Below are positions 1 to 7,325 of a stretch of DNA of 12,298 bases, in pieces. Within the stretch, counting starts at the first letter, position 1, and each line of letters opens with the position of its first letter. Source of the DNA: Phoronis ovalis (taxonomy: Eukaryota > Phoronida > Phoronidae). A model generated the notes under the pieces. It saw only the letters and a program-made list of their open reading frames with translations. It was not told where the DNA came from and made no database searches. A program made the position numbers and the translations under genes. The DNA is taken from the NCBI GenBank assembly GCA_028565635.1, contig JAOXYB010046258.1, positions 1-12,298 of the forward strand, given 5' to 3'.

Positions 1-360
1 TTGCAATGCGCGGGTTTTAGATCTCGAGAGATTTCGCCAATACGGGAAAACCCGAGTTGATCCGAATTGGATGTCCGGACGTTTAGCCCCAAGATACGCC
101 GTCCGGTAACCTGACGTTTAGCCACTCCGATATATTTATGTATACGGAATTCAGGATTCTGTGCTTCCCCAGCAATTCCCGCCTGACAGCCTAAGCTGAT
201 GACGTCGGGAAAATGTGAGTAGCTGTCACAAACCAGTACTTAGTATATTATCCGGTCGGAGCATAACTCGGAAACCTACAGTAATGAAATATCATAGAAA
301 TGTAATATTTTAAGAAAAATCCATTATTACCAACTGTAGACACACTTAATTATGACAAAT
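1..360. other. Intergenic, no gene seen; small repeats
   Basis: No coding region is recognisable here. Two small structures stand out. Arms CGGGTTTT (11-18) and AAAACCCG (47-54) form a perfect 8-bp inverted repeat. The 11-mer GACGTTTAGCC occurs twice as a direct repeat (78-88 and 113-123, 35 bp apart). They may belong to an old mobile element that starts outside the window, but I do not recognise one. Confidence 0.5.
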
Positions 361-374
361 TACCCTGAGTGTCT

Positions 375-500
375 CAACTCGACTTCGTGGCGCAGCGGTA
401 ATGTTACGGATTTTTTGTCAGATATTTCGCTTGGAGCAAAATGTTGTGGGTACGACTTCAGTAGGATCAAATACTGGTAAGTGTAATGTCTGTGTGTGTG
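375..500 (+). repeat. Possible tRNA-derived SINE head (degraded)
   Basis: TGGCGCAGCGG at 388-398 is a good match to the tRNA-type RNA polymerase III A box. GGTACGACTTC at 459-469 resembles a B box with about two mismatches. The 71-nt spacing is longer than in most tRNA genes and the sequence does not fold as a tRNA by eye, so a degraded tRNA-derived SINE fits better than a tRNA gene. I cannot identify the family or find its 3' end; the T-rich tract starting at 586 could be part of it or independent. Confidence 0.35.
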
Positions 501-585
501 CATAGTCCAGAAAGATAAAATAATACGGTGAGAAGAAAGAGATAAAGTGGAAGGAGACGGAGAAGACACTAAAGCAGGAAAACAA

Positions 586-649
586 TTTTTTTTATTTTTC
601 AATTTTTCTTTTTCATTTTTTTTCATTTTTTTTTCTTTTTCTTTCTTTA
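586..649. repeat. T-rich low-complexity tract
   Basis: A nearly pure T/C tract of about 64 bases with scattered A residues. It generates a spurious lysine-rich open frame on the minus strand. A short TG run lies just upstream at about 489-499. It may be a simple repeat or the oligo-T image of a retroposon tail. Confidence 0.8.
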
Positions 650-660
650 TACTTCCCATA

Positions 661-1400
661 ATAAAAACCAGTGCCCACAACTTTGTTTTTACCCCTGCAT
701 CAAAGAACCTTCTTTAGACACTAGATGGTCGCTAGGTGGCACTACAGGTGGGTAGGAGCTATTCCCAGGCCAGTCGCTTCCTGCCCGAATCCTCATCCAT
801 ACGATACGACAGAAACAATTATAACGAATTGGGAGTTACAATACCTAGGGCCAGGATTGAGGCCTACATTCGTCAGATTCCTCGCTCGTACGATACAATG
901 CTTTCCATTGCGCATGCCTCTTGTTCTTCTGACAGAGAAAATGCGCCAACTAAAGTGCGGCGTCGTTCTGACATACGCAATTCACAGACTGCAGCTTAAC
1001 TTCCGAAGTGCAGAACATTCAACATTTTTAACACACCCAATCTCCAAACTATGCCGCAGTCTGGAAGTTACGCAAACATTTCTGCGCTTAGAGATCCGCA
1101 AGTGCAACTGCGGAGTAATTTTTCCAATTCACGAACAGCATGCGCCATCTACCAAAAGAATTTAAAATTGCGTAGATCTACGTACGCGTCGAGTGTAATA
1201 ACTAACATGGCAATTGCAATCAAACGGATAATTTTACGTTATACTGTACTCCAATTTACGCAAGAATTGTACGAAACGACGCAAACATATAGAAACTGCG
1301 TACGTTGACGCTTACATGATTTTGTTAAGGAATGGATGGGAAACTACGGGGGTCCCAGCGGCTTTCGATACTTCCACACTTCCGCATGCCCGAAAGGCAC
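661..1400. other. Non-coding stretch, no recognisable gene
   Basis: Two overlapping plus-strand open frames (725-1165 and 736-999) and a third (1051-1308) exist, but their translations resemble no family I know, show no domain, and have mixed composition typical of chance frames. The pentamer CGCAA recurs many times between 975 and 1300 without a regular period. No RNA gene is seen. Confidence 0.55.
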
Positions 1401-1413
1401 GGAGTCTTGACTG

Positions 1414-1458
1414 CTACTTCCGGGTCCTACGTACTACTGCGTCAGTCCCCGGAAGTAG
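1414..1458. promoter_or_regulatory. Paired ETS-type sites as an inverted repeat
   Basis: CTACTTCCGGG (1414-1424) and CCCGGAAGTAG (1448-1458) are perfect 11-bp reverse complements 23 bp apart. Each carries the CCGGAAGT core bound by ETS/GABP-type factors in animals. This is the left edge of a cluster of promoter-like motifs that extends to 1827. The motif match is seen directly; binding is inferred. Confidence 0.45.
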
Positions 1459-1502
1459 GAAGGTAGACCATTGAGCGCCTTCCGGTAGACAGCGCTACCA
1501 AA

Positions 1503-1619
1503 TGACGTCACGGGTCAAAGGTCATGTCACGACCTTTTCAATAAATTTCGTTATAGGGCATTAGTGTATAGTTAGTGACGTCACAGGTCACATGTTATCA
1601 TCATTTAGGTCAAAGGTCA
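1503..1619 (+). promoter_or_regulatory. Duplicated CRE + DR1 nuclear-receptor module
   Basis: Two perfect CRE palindromes TGACGTCA lie at 1503-1510 and 1576-1583. Each is followed after one C by a receptor half-site, so a 15-mer recurs with one mismatch (1503-1517, 1576-1590). Two DR1 elements (half-sites spaced by one base) lie at 1512-1524 and, with perfect AGGTCA half-sites, at 1607-1619. CREs bind CREB/ATF factors; DR1 elements bind RXR, HNF4 or COUP-TF type receptors. The near-duplicate arrangement suggests an enhancer built by duplication. It lies about 420-530 bp upstream of the integrase, but could equally be a host promoter facing the other way. Confidence 0.55.
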
Positions 1620-1666
1620 TTTTCCCTGACCGTAATTTTTAACCGTTATTTTGTAAACAGTAGGCG

Positions 1667-1758
1667 CTGATTGGTTGTTGAATGTTGCATATTCCTTGCT
1701 GATTGGCTAACTTTGTACTGTTATAAGAATAGCTTAATAAATTTTGTTTTCTGATTGG
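1667..1758 (-). promoter_or_regulatory. Three CCAAT boxes (CCAATCAG on minus strand)
   Basis: CTGATTGG occurs three times (1667-1674, 1699-1706, 1751-1758). On the minus strand each reads CCAATCAG, the extended NF-Y consensus. NF-Y sites work in either orientation and often occur in multiples. They sit between the CRE/DR1 module and the TATA box, as in many animal promoters. Confidence 0.55.
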
Positions 1759-1818
1759 TTGGCTCTTTTTATTTACTGAAAGCTAATTTGAAGTTAAAAT
1801 AATAGTGAATTTAGCGAT

Positions 1819-1827
1819 TATAAATAG
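1819..1827 (+). promoter_or_regulatory. TATA box TATAAATAG upstream of integrase
   Basis: TATAAATAG matches the TATA consensus and lies 218 bp before the integrase ATG at 2037. With the upstream CCAAT, CRE and DR1 motifs it makes a coherent plus-strand promoter for the integrase. The same nine bases recur at 3126-3134 before the next gene, which supports use of this sequence by the element. Transcription start would be expected near 1845-1855; the leader has no splice signals I can defend. Confidence 0.5.
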
Positions 1828-2036
1828 AACCGAGTAAATGTGTATATGTATTAAAAACTTAGATCATTCAACAGAAAAGATGCCTTTTAGAAATGAAATA
1901 AAACTGTGTATGACGCTTTTACTGTTGCATAAATACCTGTATGTGTTTATGATTAACCATTTAATCAAATGTTAACTTATTGTTCAACTTTTATTGTTGA
2001 ACACTGACGATAAAACATGCTTATTTAGGTGTTTTC

Positions 2037-3130
2037 ATGGCACCACGTAAATCAAAAAAGTGCACTCACAAGAAGATTATTTGAAAAGCGTGTATTACAA
2101 TCCGCGTCATTACGCTAGTTTTGGTGGTGTTCAAAAACTTTATGATGCTGCAGGAAAAGACAAGAAAAAGATTAGTAAGACCGTGATAAAGGATTTCTTA
2201 GCTAAACAAGACGCGCACACATTACATTATCCGATAAGGAAAAAAATTAAAACAAAGAGAGTGTATGTCTCCGGAAAAGATCATCAATGGCAAGCTGATT
2301 TGGTGGATATGTCCAAAATTAGCAAGTACAATGAGGGCAACAGATTTTTATTAACAGTCATAGATATTTTATCAAAATATGCCTGGGCTAAAAGTATAAA
2401 AACTAAATCGGCAGACGAAGTATTGCATGCATTTAAAGAAAATATAAAAACTGGTAGAAAACCAGACAAACTTCAAACTGACTAAGGTACAGAGTTTACC
2501 AACCGTAAATTTCAAGGATATTTGAAGGATAAAAAGATACATTTTTTCACCACAAAATCTGGTCTAAAAGCTAGTGTAATCGAGAGATATAATCGTACGC
2601 TGAAGGGAAAAATATACAAGTACTTTACGGCTAACAATAGTCTAACTTTTGTGGATGTGTTGCAAGATTTAGTAGATGGTTATAACCAAGCAGAGCACAG
2701 AAGTATTAAAATGGCTCCCGTAAACGTGACCGAAGAAAATGAGGAAATAGCATGGAATAATTTATACAGAAAAATCCCCACACGCGTAAACAAACTTAAA
2801 TTTAGTGTTGGAGATCAAGTGAGACTAGTAAAGTTGCGGTCGCCTTTTGCGAAAGGGTACGAGCAAGGATGGACAGATGAAATATTTACCATAGCTGAAC
2901 GCATTGATGGTTGGCCACCTATGTACAGGATTAAAGATTATAACGGAGAACTGTTAGAAGGTGGTATTTACGAACAGGAAATTGTGAGGATCATTAAAAC
3001 TGATGATTTGTATAGAATAGAAAAAATCGTTAAAAAGAGAAAAAGAAAAGGAATTACGGAATATTTTGTAAAGTGGCAGAATTACCCAGAATCAATGAAT
3101 AGTTGGGTAACTAGAGTGGAAAAGATATAA
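2037..3130 (+). pseudogene. INT: Polinton integrase, rve fold with chromodomain (broken)
   Basis: This integrase would insert the element into host DNA using the retroviral DDE catalytic fold. Numbering codons from 2060, the core shows Asp80 (in QWQADLVDM), Asp141 (in LQTD) and Glu175 (in SVIERYNR). A beta-barrel C-terminal domain lies near 245-311 (GDQVRLVK through the EQEIVRI region). A chromodomain at about 316-356 ends with EYFVKWQNYPESMNSWV; it probably binds chromatin and steers target choice. The best start is ATG 2037, but its frame meets TGA at 2082-2084; the conserved frame begins after the A-run at 2054-2059. A TAA at 2483-2485 sits directly after catalytic Asp141 and separates it from Glu175. 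About 364 codons in total. Family assignment is very secure; as read it cannot make active enzyme. Confidence 0.92.
2054..2060 (+). other. Frame change at an A-run (A_AAA_AAG heptamer)
   Basis: The frame of ATG 2037 gives way to the integrase frame here. The change equals one missing base, or a -1 ribosomal slip. The seven bases A AAA AAG are in the correct phase for a classical -1 slippery heptamer. A deletion in the A-run is the simpler explanation, since other genes of this element carry similar breaks. Confidence 0.6.
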
Positions 3131-3134
3131 ATAG
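3126..3134 (+). promoter_or_regulatory. TATA box overlapping the integrase stop codon
   Basis: TATAAATAG covers the integrase TAA (3128-3130) and lies 32-40 bp before the ATG at 3166, the right distance for a TATA promoter with a very short leader. It is identical to the box at 1819-1827. It would drive the capsid gene cluster separately from the integrase. Confidence 0.5.
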
Positions 3135-3165
3135 TGACATAGTATGTAATGAGCTTCATTTTATC

Positions 3166-3906
3166 ATGGACCGTTCAAGCTTCTACGTGATTTTGCCTAG
3201 CAATAGTTCTAAAGTATATTTTCCTAATAATAAGCCACAACACTATCGTACAAAGCTGGCTCATCCTATTTCATTGTCTGGAGAGTGGGAAGTTGCCTTG
3301 ATAGAAATGCAATATCCTCGCACCTGGAATAACGTCAAGAGTAATAGTATCGTTACGTATAATGATGGAGATGGTGAAAAAATGTCATAGTTACTCCTGG
3401 TTATTACGAAAGTCCTCGACAGCTGTTGTTAAAGATTACAAGGAATTTTACTGACAAGGGACGACAAAATATTAGGCTGAATTATAGTAACGCTGGCAGA
3501 CATTTAACCGTTGAATTAAATGGAGGAGCGTACATCAGTTTTGGCGGGGATTTAGCTGTTATGCTAGGGTTTAACGGAGCACTCACAATGAGAAGTACAC
3601 TCAAAGCACCTCATCCTGTGGATCTGGATCTTGGTTTTATTCATTGTACGTTTATTCAAATGTAGCAAAACCACAATTAGTAGGTGACTCAGAGACTACT
3701 TTATTACGCATTGTAAACGTTAGTGGGCGTATTGGCAGGAATATCACCAAGAATTTTGAACATCCGATTTATCTCCCCTTGGACAAAAACAATTTGGATA
3801 CAATATAATTGAGATAGATATAAGCAGGGACACAGGAGAACACGTTCAGTTTGGAGTAGGTAAAGCTACCTGTACACTTCCTTTTAGACGAAAACGATAT
3901 ATATAA
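3166..3906 (+). pseudogene. Candidate Polinton minor capsid (penton-like) protein, frameshifted
   Basis: The N-terminal part (3166-3390) begins MDRSSFYVILPSNSS and continues to the WEVALIEMQYPRTW region, a signature I associate with the conserved Polinton protein proposed as the single jelly-roll minor capsid or penton protein. The reading then moves through three more frames: about 3381-3640, 3640-3795, and 3796-3906. Each step equals one lost base, near A6 (3377-3382), T4 (3635-3638) and T3 (3793-3795). The conserved pattern resumes after each (GYYESPRQLL, then YVYSNVAKPQLVGD, then IIEIDISRDTGEHV) and the gene ends at TAA 3904-3906 after a basic tail. Total about 247 codons. Position directly before the major capsid genes supports a virion role. 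The penton assignment is from memory of the family and is less sure than coding itself. Confidence 0.75.
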
Positions 3907-4204
3907 TGGAGGACTCATATCATGGTCAAGCAGGACTGGGTTTGTCTAAATTTGTAGGACCACGTGTTCAATACGGAGGAGGCTTAGGTGGCATGGTTAG
4001 TAGAATGATGCGTTCAATTATTCTTTTCCTAAAACAGAACAGCGCACCATTCAAAACGGTGGACGCAAACGTAAAGCCACGCCTTTTATATCACGTGACA
4101 AAATAGACAAAACCATGCACGCTATGAGTATAAAGCAAGCACCAACTAAGAAAGCATACAGACGAAAAAATAGCAGCATAGTGAGAACTTCTACTTATAA
4201 CTAA
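3906..4204 (+). pseudogene. Small glycine-rich, basic-tailed virion-type protein (frameshifted)
   Basis: ATG 3906 overlaps the preceding stop (TAATG), suggesting linked translation. The product opens MEDSYHGQAGLGLSK, has a Gly-rich segment (GGGLGG, residues 24-29), then an amphipathic hydrophobic stretch (about 30-43). The frame shifts near the A4 run at 4031-4034; the other frame holds a strongly basic tail with RKRK and further Lys/Arg, ending at TAA 4202-4204, four bases before the major capsid ATG. Size (about 99 codons), composition and location are like small adenovirus-type core or membrane-active proteins (pX/mu or pVI class). That comparison is an inference from layout and composition, not a motif match. 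Left in the first frame it would stop at 4106. Confidence 0.6.
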
Positions 4205-4208
4205 AAAT

Positions 4209-5510
4209 ATGGAAGGCAATAAAACGGAACTGGACGTATTTTCAAGAGCACAGGCACAAACTTCCATTCAAAGTAGTCATATTGAAGAAATTAGAGCCAC
4301 TAATGCTATAACAGAAACATCAACAGTAATCGACTTTGAATTAAAGGGGACTCCGGATGTATACATCGACACCGCAAATATTTTTCTTTACATTGTTTGC
4401 AAAATCACTAAAGCTGATGGTACTGCGATATATGTAAATGCTCACGTGACACCGGTTAACTTAACGCTACATTCGCTATTTAGCAATGTCGATGTTGAAG
4501 TGAGTGACAAGCTCGTTTCCGCAGGTAATTACACATATGCATACAGAGCAATGATCGAAACCCTGTTAAATTATGGACCGGCAGCTAAGGAATCCATGCT
4601 TACTGCAGAAATGTTTTACAAAGATACAGCTGGACAACACGAACAATGCGATCCAAGTCCTAACCCTCCACTTATATTAAATGCTGGACTCAAGGAACGG
4701 AACGAGTGGTTTCAGAGAGGACGATCGGTGGAATTGCAGGGACGAATGCATGTGGATATCTGTCAACAAGACAAATTAATTCTAAGCAATACACACATTA
4801 AATTTAAACTAAGAAGAAACAACCATGCTTTTTGCATTATGTCTGATACCGGTGCTCTAGAAAAGGTACTTATTGAAAAGCCATCTCTGTTTGTTCGAAA
4901 AGTAAACATTTCTCCAATGTTACAAATTCAGTACGAGGGAACTCTACAGTCTACTACTGCCAAGTACCCCATTAAAAGAGCGGAGGTAAAGCTTGTAAAC
5001 ATACCAAACGGTCAGAGAAATGTCTCTCTACCTAATGTGTTTACTGGAGATATGCCTACACGCCTCGTTTTGGCAATGGTTGATGACGCCGCTCATGCTG
5101 GTACTTCTAGAAATACTCCATTTAATTTTAAACACAACATCCTGAACCAGCTCTCGATAAACATTGGAGGTGAAACCATACCTAACAAGCCATATGAGTT
5201 GGATTTTACGACTGTGTAGGGGCACACTTTTATAAGAGCGTATACAGATCTGTTTACCACAACAGGGCTTATCCATCAAGACAGAGGAAACAACATTTCT
5301 AGAGAGGATTACTACAAAGGTTATACGCTGTTTGCCTTTGATCTGACACCAGATGAAGCCATAACCCACTTTACTCCGACGAAGCGAGGAAACTTGAATA
5401 TTGATGCAAAATTTTCACTGGGATTAAACGGAGTCGTACTTGTTGCCTATGCCGAGTTTCAAAACGTCATAGAAATTGATAGACATCGAAATGTTAGTGT
5501 AGATTTTTGA
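4209..5510 (+). pseudogene. MCP: Polinton major capsid protein (double jelly-roll), nonsense codon
   Basis: This is the hexon-like major capsid protein of Polintons, the family long annotated as F54H12.2-like uncharacterised protein. It is expected to form trimers with two jelly-roll domains that tile the icosahedral shell. From ATG 4209 the frame runs 336 codons (motifs such as NIFLYIVCKIT, FSNVDVEVSD, NERNEWF-type RNEWFQRGRSVELQGR, and LNQLSINIGGETIPNKPYELDF). It meets TAG at 5217-5219 and continues in the same frame for 96 more codons to TGA 5508-5510. The continuation (GYTLFAFDLTPDEA, NGVVLVAYAEF) is clearly the conserved C-terminal jelly roll, so the TAG is an internal nonsense mutation. 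Total 433 codons including it. The protease ATG follows one base after the stop. Confidence 0.9.
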
Positions 5511-5511
5511 A

Positions 5512-5958
5512 ATGAATACTAAACAACTTGAGTACATATTAAAGGACGATTCTTTTACTGCACAATATTTTTGTGGTGTGTACGCCGAAGATGAATTACC
5601 AAATACAGTAACACAATATCCTGCTGCTTACGTAGCAAATACTGATCCTTTGGACATGCCTGGACAACATTGGGTTGCATTTTATATCGATAACGCAGGG
5701 AAAGGAGAATTTTTTGATTTCTACGGATACCCTCCATATTTTTACTCTGTGAATTTTGTTAAATTTTTAAACGATAACTGTACTTCTTGGCATTACAATA
5801 CCAGACGTGTACAAAGTGACTATAGTTTTGTGTGTGGTCAATTCTGTTTGTTTTATTTGATGTATCGTAGTAGACACCTAGAACTTGATACTATTTTAAA
5901 CATGTTTACCAATGATGTGTATTACAATGATTTCATAGTGGTGGGAATGTTTACTTAG
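5512..5958 (+). CDS. PRO: Adenain-like virion maturation cysteine protease
   Basis: This is the C5/C48-clan (adenovirus protease/Ulp1-like) cysteine protease of Polintons, which cleaves virion precursors during maturation. The catalytic set is complete: His53 (GQHWVAFYID), Asp69 (EFFDFYGYPP), Gln101 for the oxyanion hole and nucleophile Cys108 (SFVCGQFCLFYL). The Gln-Cys spacing of seven residues matches adenain. It is the only uninterrupted gene of the block, 148 codons, starting one base after the major capsid stop, which suggests a shared transcript. The oddity is the C-terminus: the last residues IVVGMFT and the TAG are read from the first unit of a 20-bp minisatellite, so the native end appears to have been replaced. 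Activity in a cell is not shown. Confidence 0.9.
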   Translation: MNTKQLEYILKDDSFTAQYFCGVYAEDELPNTVTQYPAAYVANTDPLDMPGQHWVAFYIDNAGKGEFFDFYGYPPYFYSVNFVKFLNDNCTSWHYNTRRVQSDYSFVCGQFCLFYLMYRSRHLELDTILNMFTNDVYYNDFIVVGMFT

Positions 5959-6150
5959 TGGTGGGAATGTTTACTTAGTGGTGGTAATGTTTACTTAGTG
6001 GTGGTGGGAATGTTTACTTAGTGGTGGTAATGTTTACTCAGTGGAGGTAATGTTTACTTAGTGGTGGTAATGTTTACTTAATGGTGGTGGGAATGTTTAC
6101 TTAGTGGTGGGAATGCATACTTAGTGGTGGTGGGTATGTTTACTTAGTGG
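5937..6150 (+). repeat. 20-23 bp minisatellite, about ten copies
   Basis: The unit AGTGGTGGGAATGTTTACTT repeats about ten times from 5937 to 6150, with variants (GGTAATG for GGGAATG, an extra GGT triplet, GCATAC for GTTTAC). It begins inside the protease reading frame and supplies its stop. A GGT/GGC-rich tail (about 6147-6172) could form a two-tier G-quadruplex. There are no unique spacers, so it is not a CRISPR array. Confidence 0.93.
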
Positions 6151-6233
6151 TGGTTGCGGTGGCGGTGGTGAAGGCTTTTTAGATATTCGTTAAACCATAT
6201 TATATTTTCTTTTTGGTATAAGCAAAATTTATT

Positions 6234-6239
6234 AATAAA
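6234..6239 (+). terminator. Candidate polyadenylation signal AATAAA
   Basis: AATAAA lies about 275 bp after the protease stop and 12 bp before the TATA box of the next gene. It is in the right place to end a capsid-protease transcript; before the minisatellite expanded it would have been much closer to the gene. AATAAA is common by chance in AT-rich DNA. Confidence 0.35.
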
Positions 6240-6250
6240 TCTGTGGGCAT

Positions 6251-6257
6251 TATAAAG
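6251..6257 (+). promoter_or_regulatory. TATA box upstream of the ATPase gene
   Basis: TATAAAG lies 54-60 bp before ATG 6311, followed by a pyrimidine-rich stretch (6261-6290) where transcription could start. Together with the AATAAA just upstream it separates the ATPase as its own unit. Confidence 0.45.
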
Positions 6258-6310
6258 AAGTTTTCTTATTTCTCTCTTTTCATTTGCTCTGTAGTTGTTG
6301 AACTGTCAAC

Positions 6311-7325
6311 ATGTCATTTGTGTGTGAAACTTGTAATAGAAGTTATTCTCGCAAGGATGCATTGGATAGACATCATATGATACACTCTCAATATCCTACA
6401 ATAGTACCCACTGATAGTAAACATCAAGCCAGGCATCAAGATGAATGTTCTAATCTAAAGCATCCCTTCACCATGATCGTACTATTCTCAGCCGGCCTAT
6501 GAACAGATGGAACTAAACATATCTAATGTTACATTCATTAAGGGAATTCCGCCCAATATCGAAGAAGACAATTATTTTGATCCTCAACAAAATAATCTTA
6601 TAGTTATTGATGACCTAATGATTGAAGCAGGCAATGATAAGCACATTTCCAATTTATTCACCAGAGGGAGTCATCATCGCAACCTGTCCATGATTCTTTT
6701 GCTACGGAACTTATATTATCAAGGAAAGGAGAATAGAACGATTAGTTTAAACACTCACTACATGGTACTATTCAAGAATCCTCGTGATCAGCAGCAGATT
6801 GCCGTGTTAGCGAGGCAGATGTATCCAAGAAATCCAGACAAGTTATTGAGAGTCTTTGAAAATTCTACAAAAAGACCGTACGGATATTTATTGATTGATA
6901 ATAAACCCGAGACTGCAGAGATCTGCAGAGTAAGAACTAATGTCCTACCCGGGGAAAATGAACCTTCACTTGAAAAAAAGACGCTTAATGAAATCAGTTA
7001 TAGTTCCATACCTTATTATCCGCCGTGGATTCCGTCCGTATATCCAAGAATGAAGGCTATTGAAACAGCTATGAATAATACAATTAACCGTTATGATTTA
7101 AACGCTGAGGAAAAACTCAAAATCTACATGCAACAACAAGATTATTTGCGTCACTTACAAAAACAAGCCAGATTAAAGGGACACAGTGATACGTTAAAGC
7201 AAAATCAACAACACTTGTACACACCGGTAACGCAAGATGAACCTACAAGGTTTGTAGACGACTTGGTTGACATTCCAAACCAAGTTCAGACTAGCTTGTT
7301 AGATACCCCTGTACCACTAGCGTAA
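6311..7325 (+). pseudogene. ATP: C2H2 finger / FtsK-HerA packaging ATPase, P-loop deleted
   Basis: This would be the A32/FtsK-HerA type ATPase that pumps DNA into capsids. The first frame (6311-6502) has a perfect C2H2 zinc finger, Cys5-Cys8-His21-His25, then a linker and KHPFTMIV, the strand that precedes Walker A in this family. Immediately afterwards the P-loop is missing: the sequence jumps near 6479-6480 into another frame that resumes downstream of it and continues from ATG 6507. That part has Walker B LIVIDD (residues 31-36 from 6507), then FTRGSHHRNLSMI and HYMVLFKNPRD, all typical of the family. Without Walker A it cannot bind ATP normally. TAA at 7323-7325 ends the frame, but it stays open to 7581 and includes a PPSY motif, so the stop may be a nonsense mutation. 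Confidence 0.85.

Noticed and set aside
388-470. A functional tRNA gene
   Set aside because: The A-box is good, but the B-box is degenerate, spacing is 71 nt and no cloverleaf is apparent. A SINE remnant fits better.
360-680. 106-codon open frame on the minus strand
   Set aside because: Its Lys/Glu-rich start is the translation of the T/C-rich tract at 586-649, and the rest shows no domain.
725-1308. Three overlapping plus-strand open frames
   Set aside because: No family, no shared frame, and no promoter-to-ATG logic; best explained as chance.
2284-2469. Minus-strand open frame within the integrase
   Set aside because: A shadow of the integrase coding strand with no independent evidence.
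5028-5369. 113-codon minus-strand open frame inside the major capsid gene
   Set aside because: It lies opposite conserved capsid sequence and crosses the internal TAG only as a shadow frame.
5937-6150. CRISPR-like array
   Set aside because: Units are directly adjacent with no unique spacers, and the context is a eukaryotic transposon. It is a minisatellite.
6479-6507. An intron between the zinc-finger part and the ATPase part
   Set aside because: The gap between the two frames is only a few bases and no sequence is left to hold the P-loop, so splicing cannot supply it.
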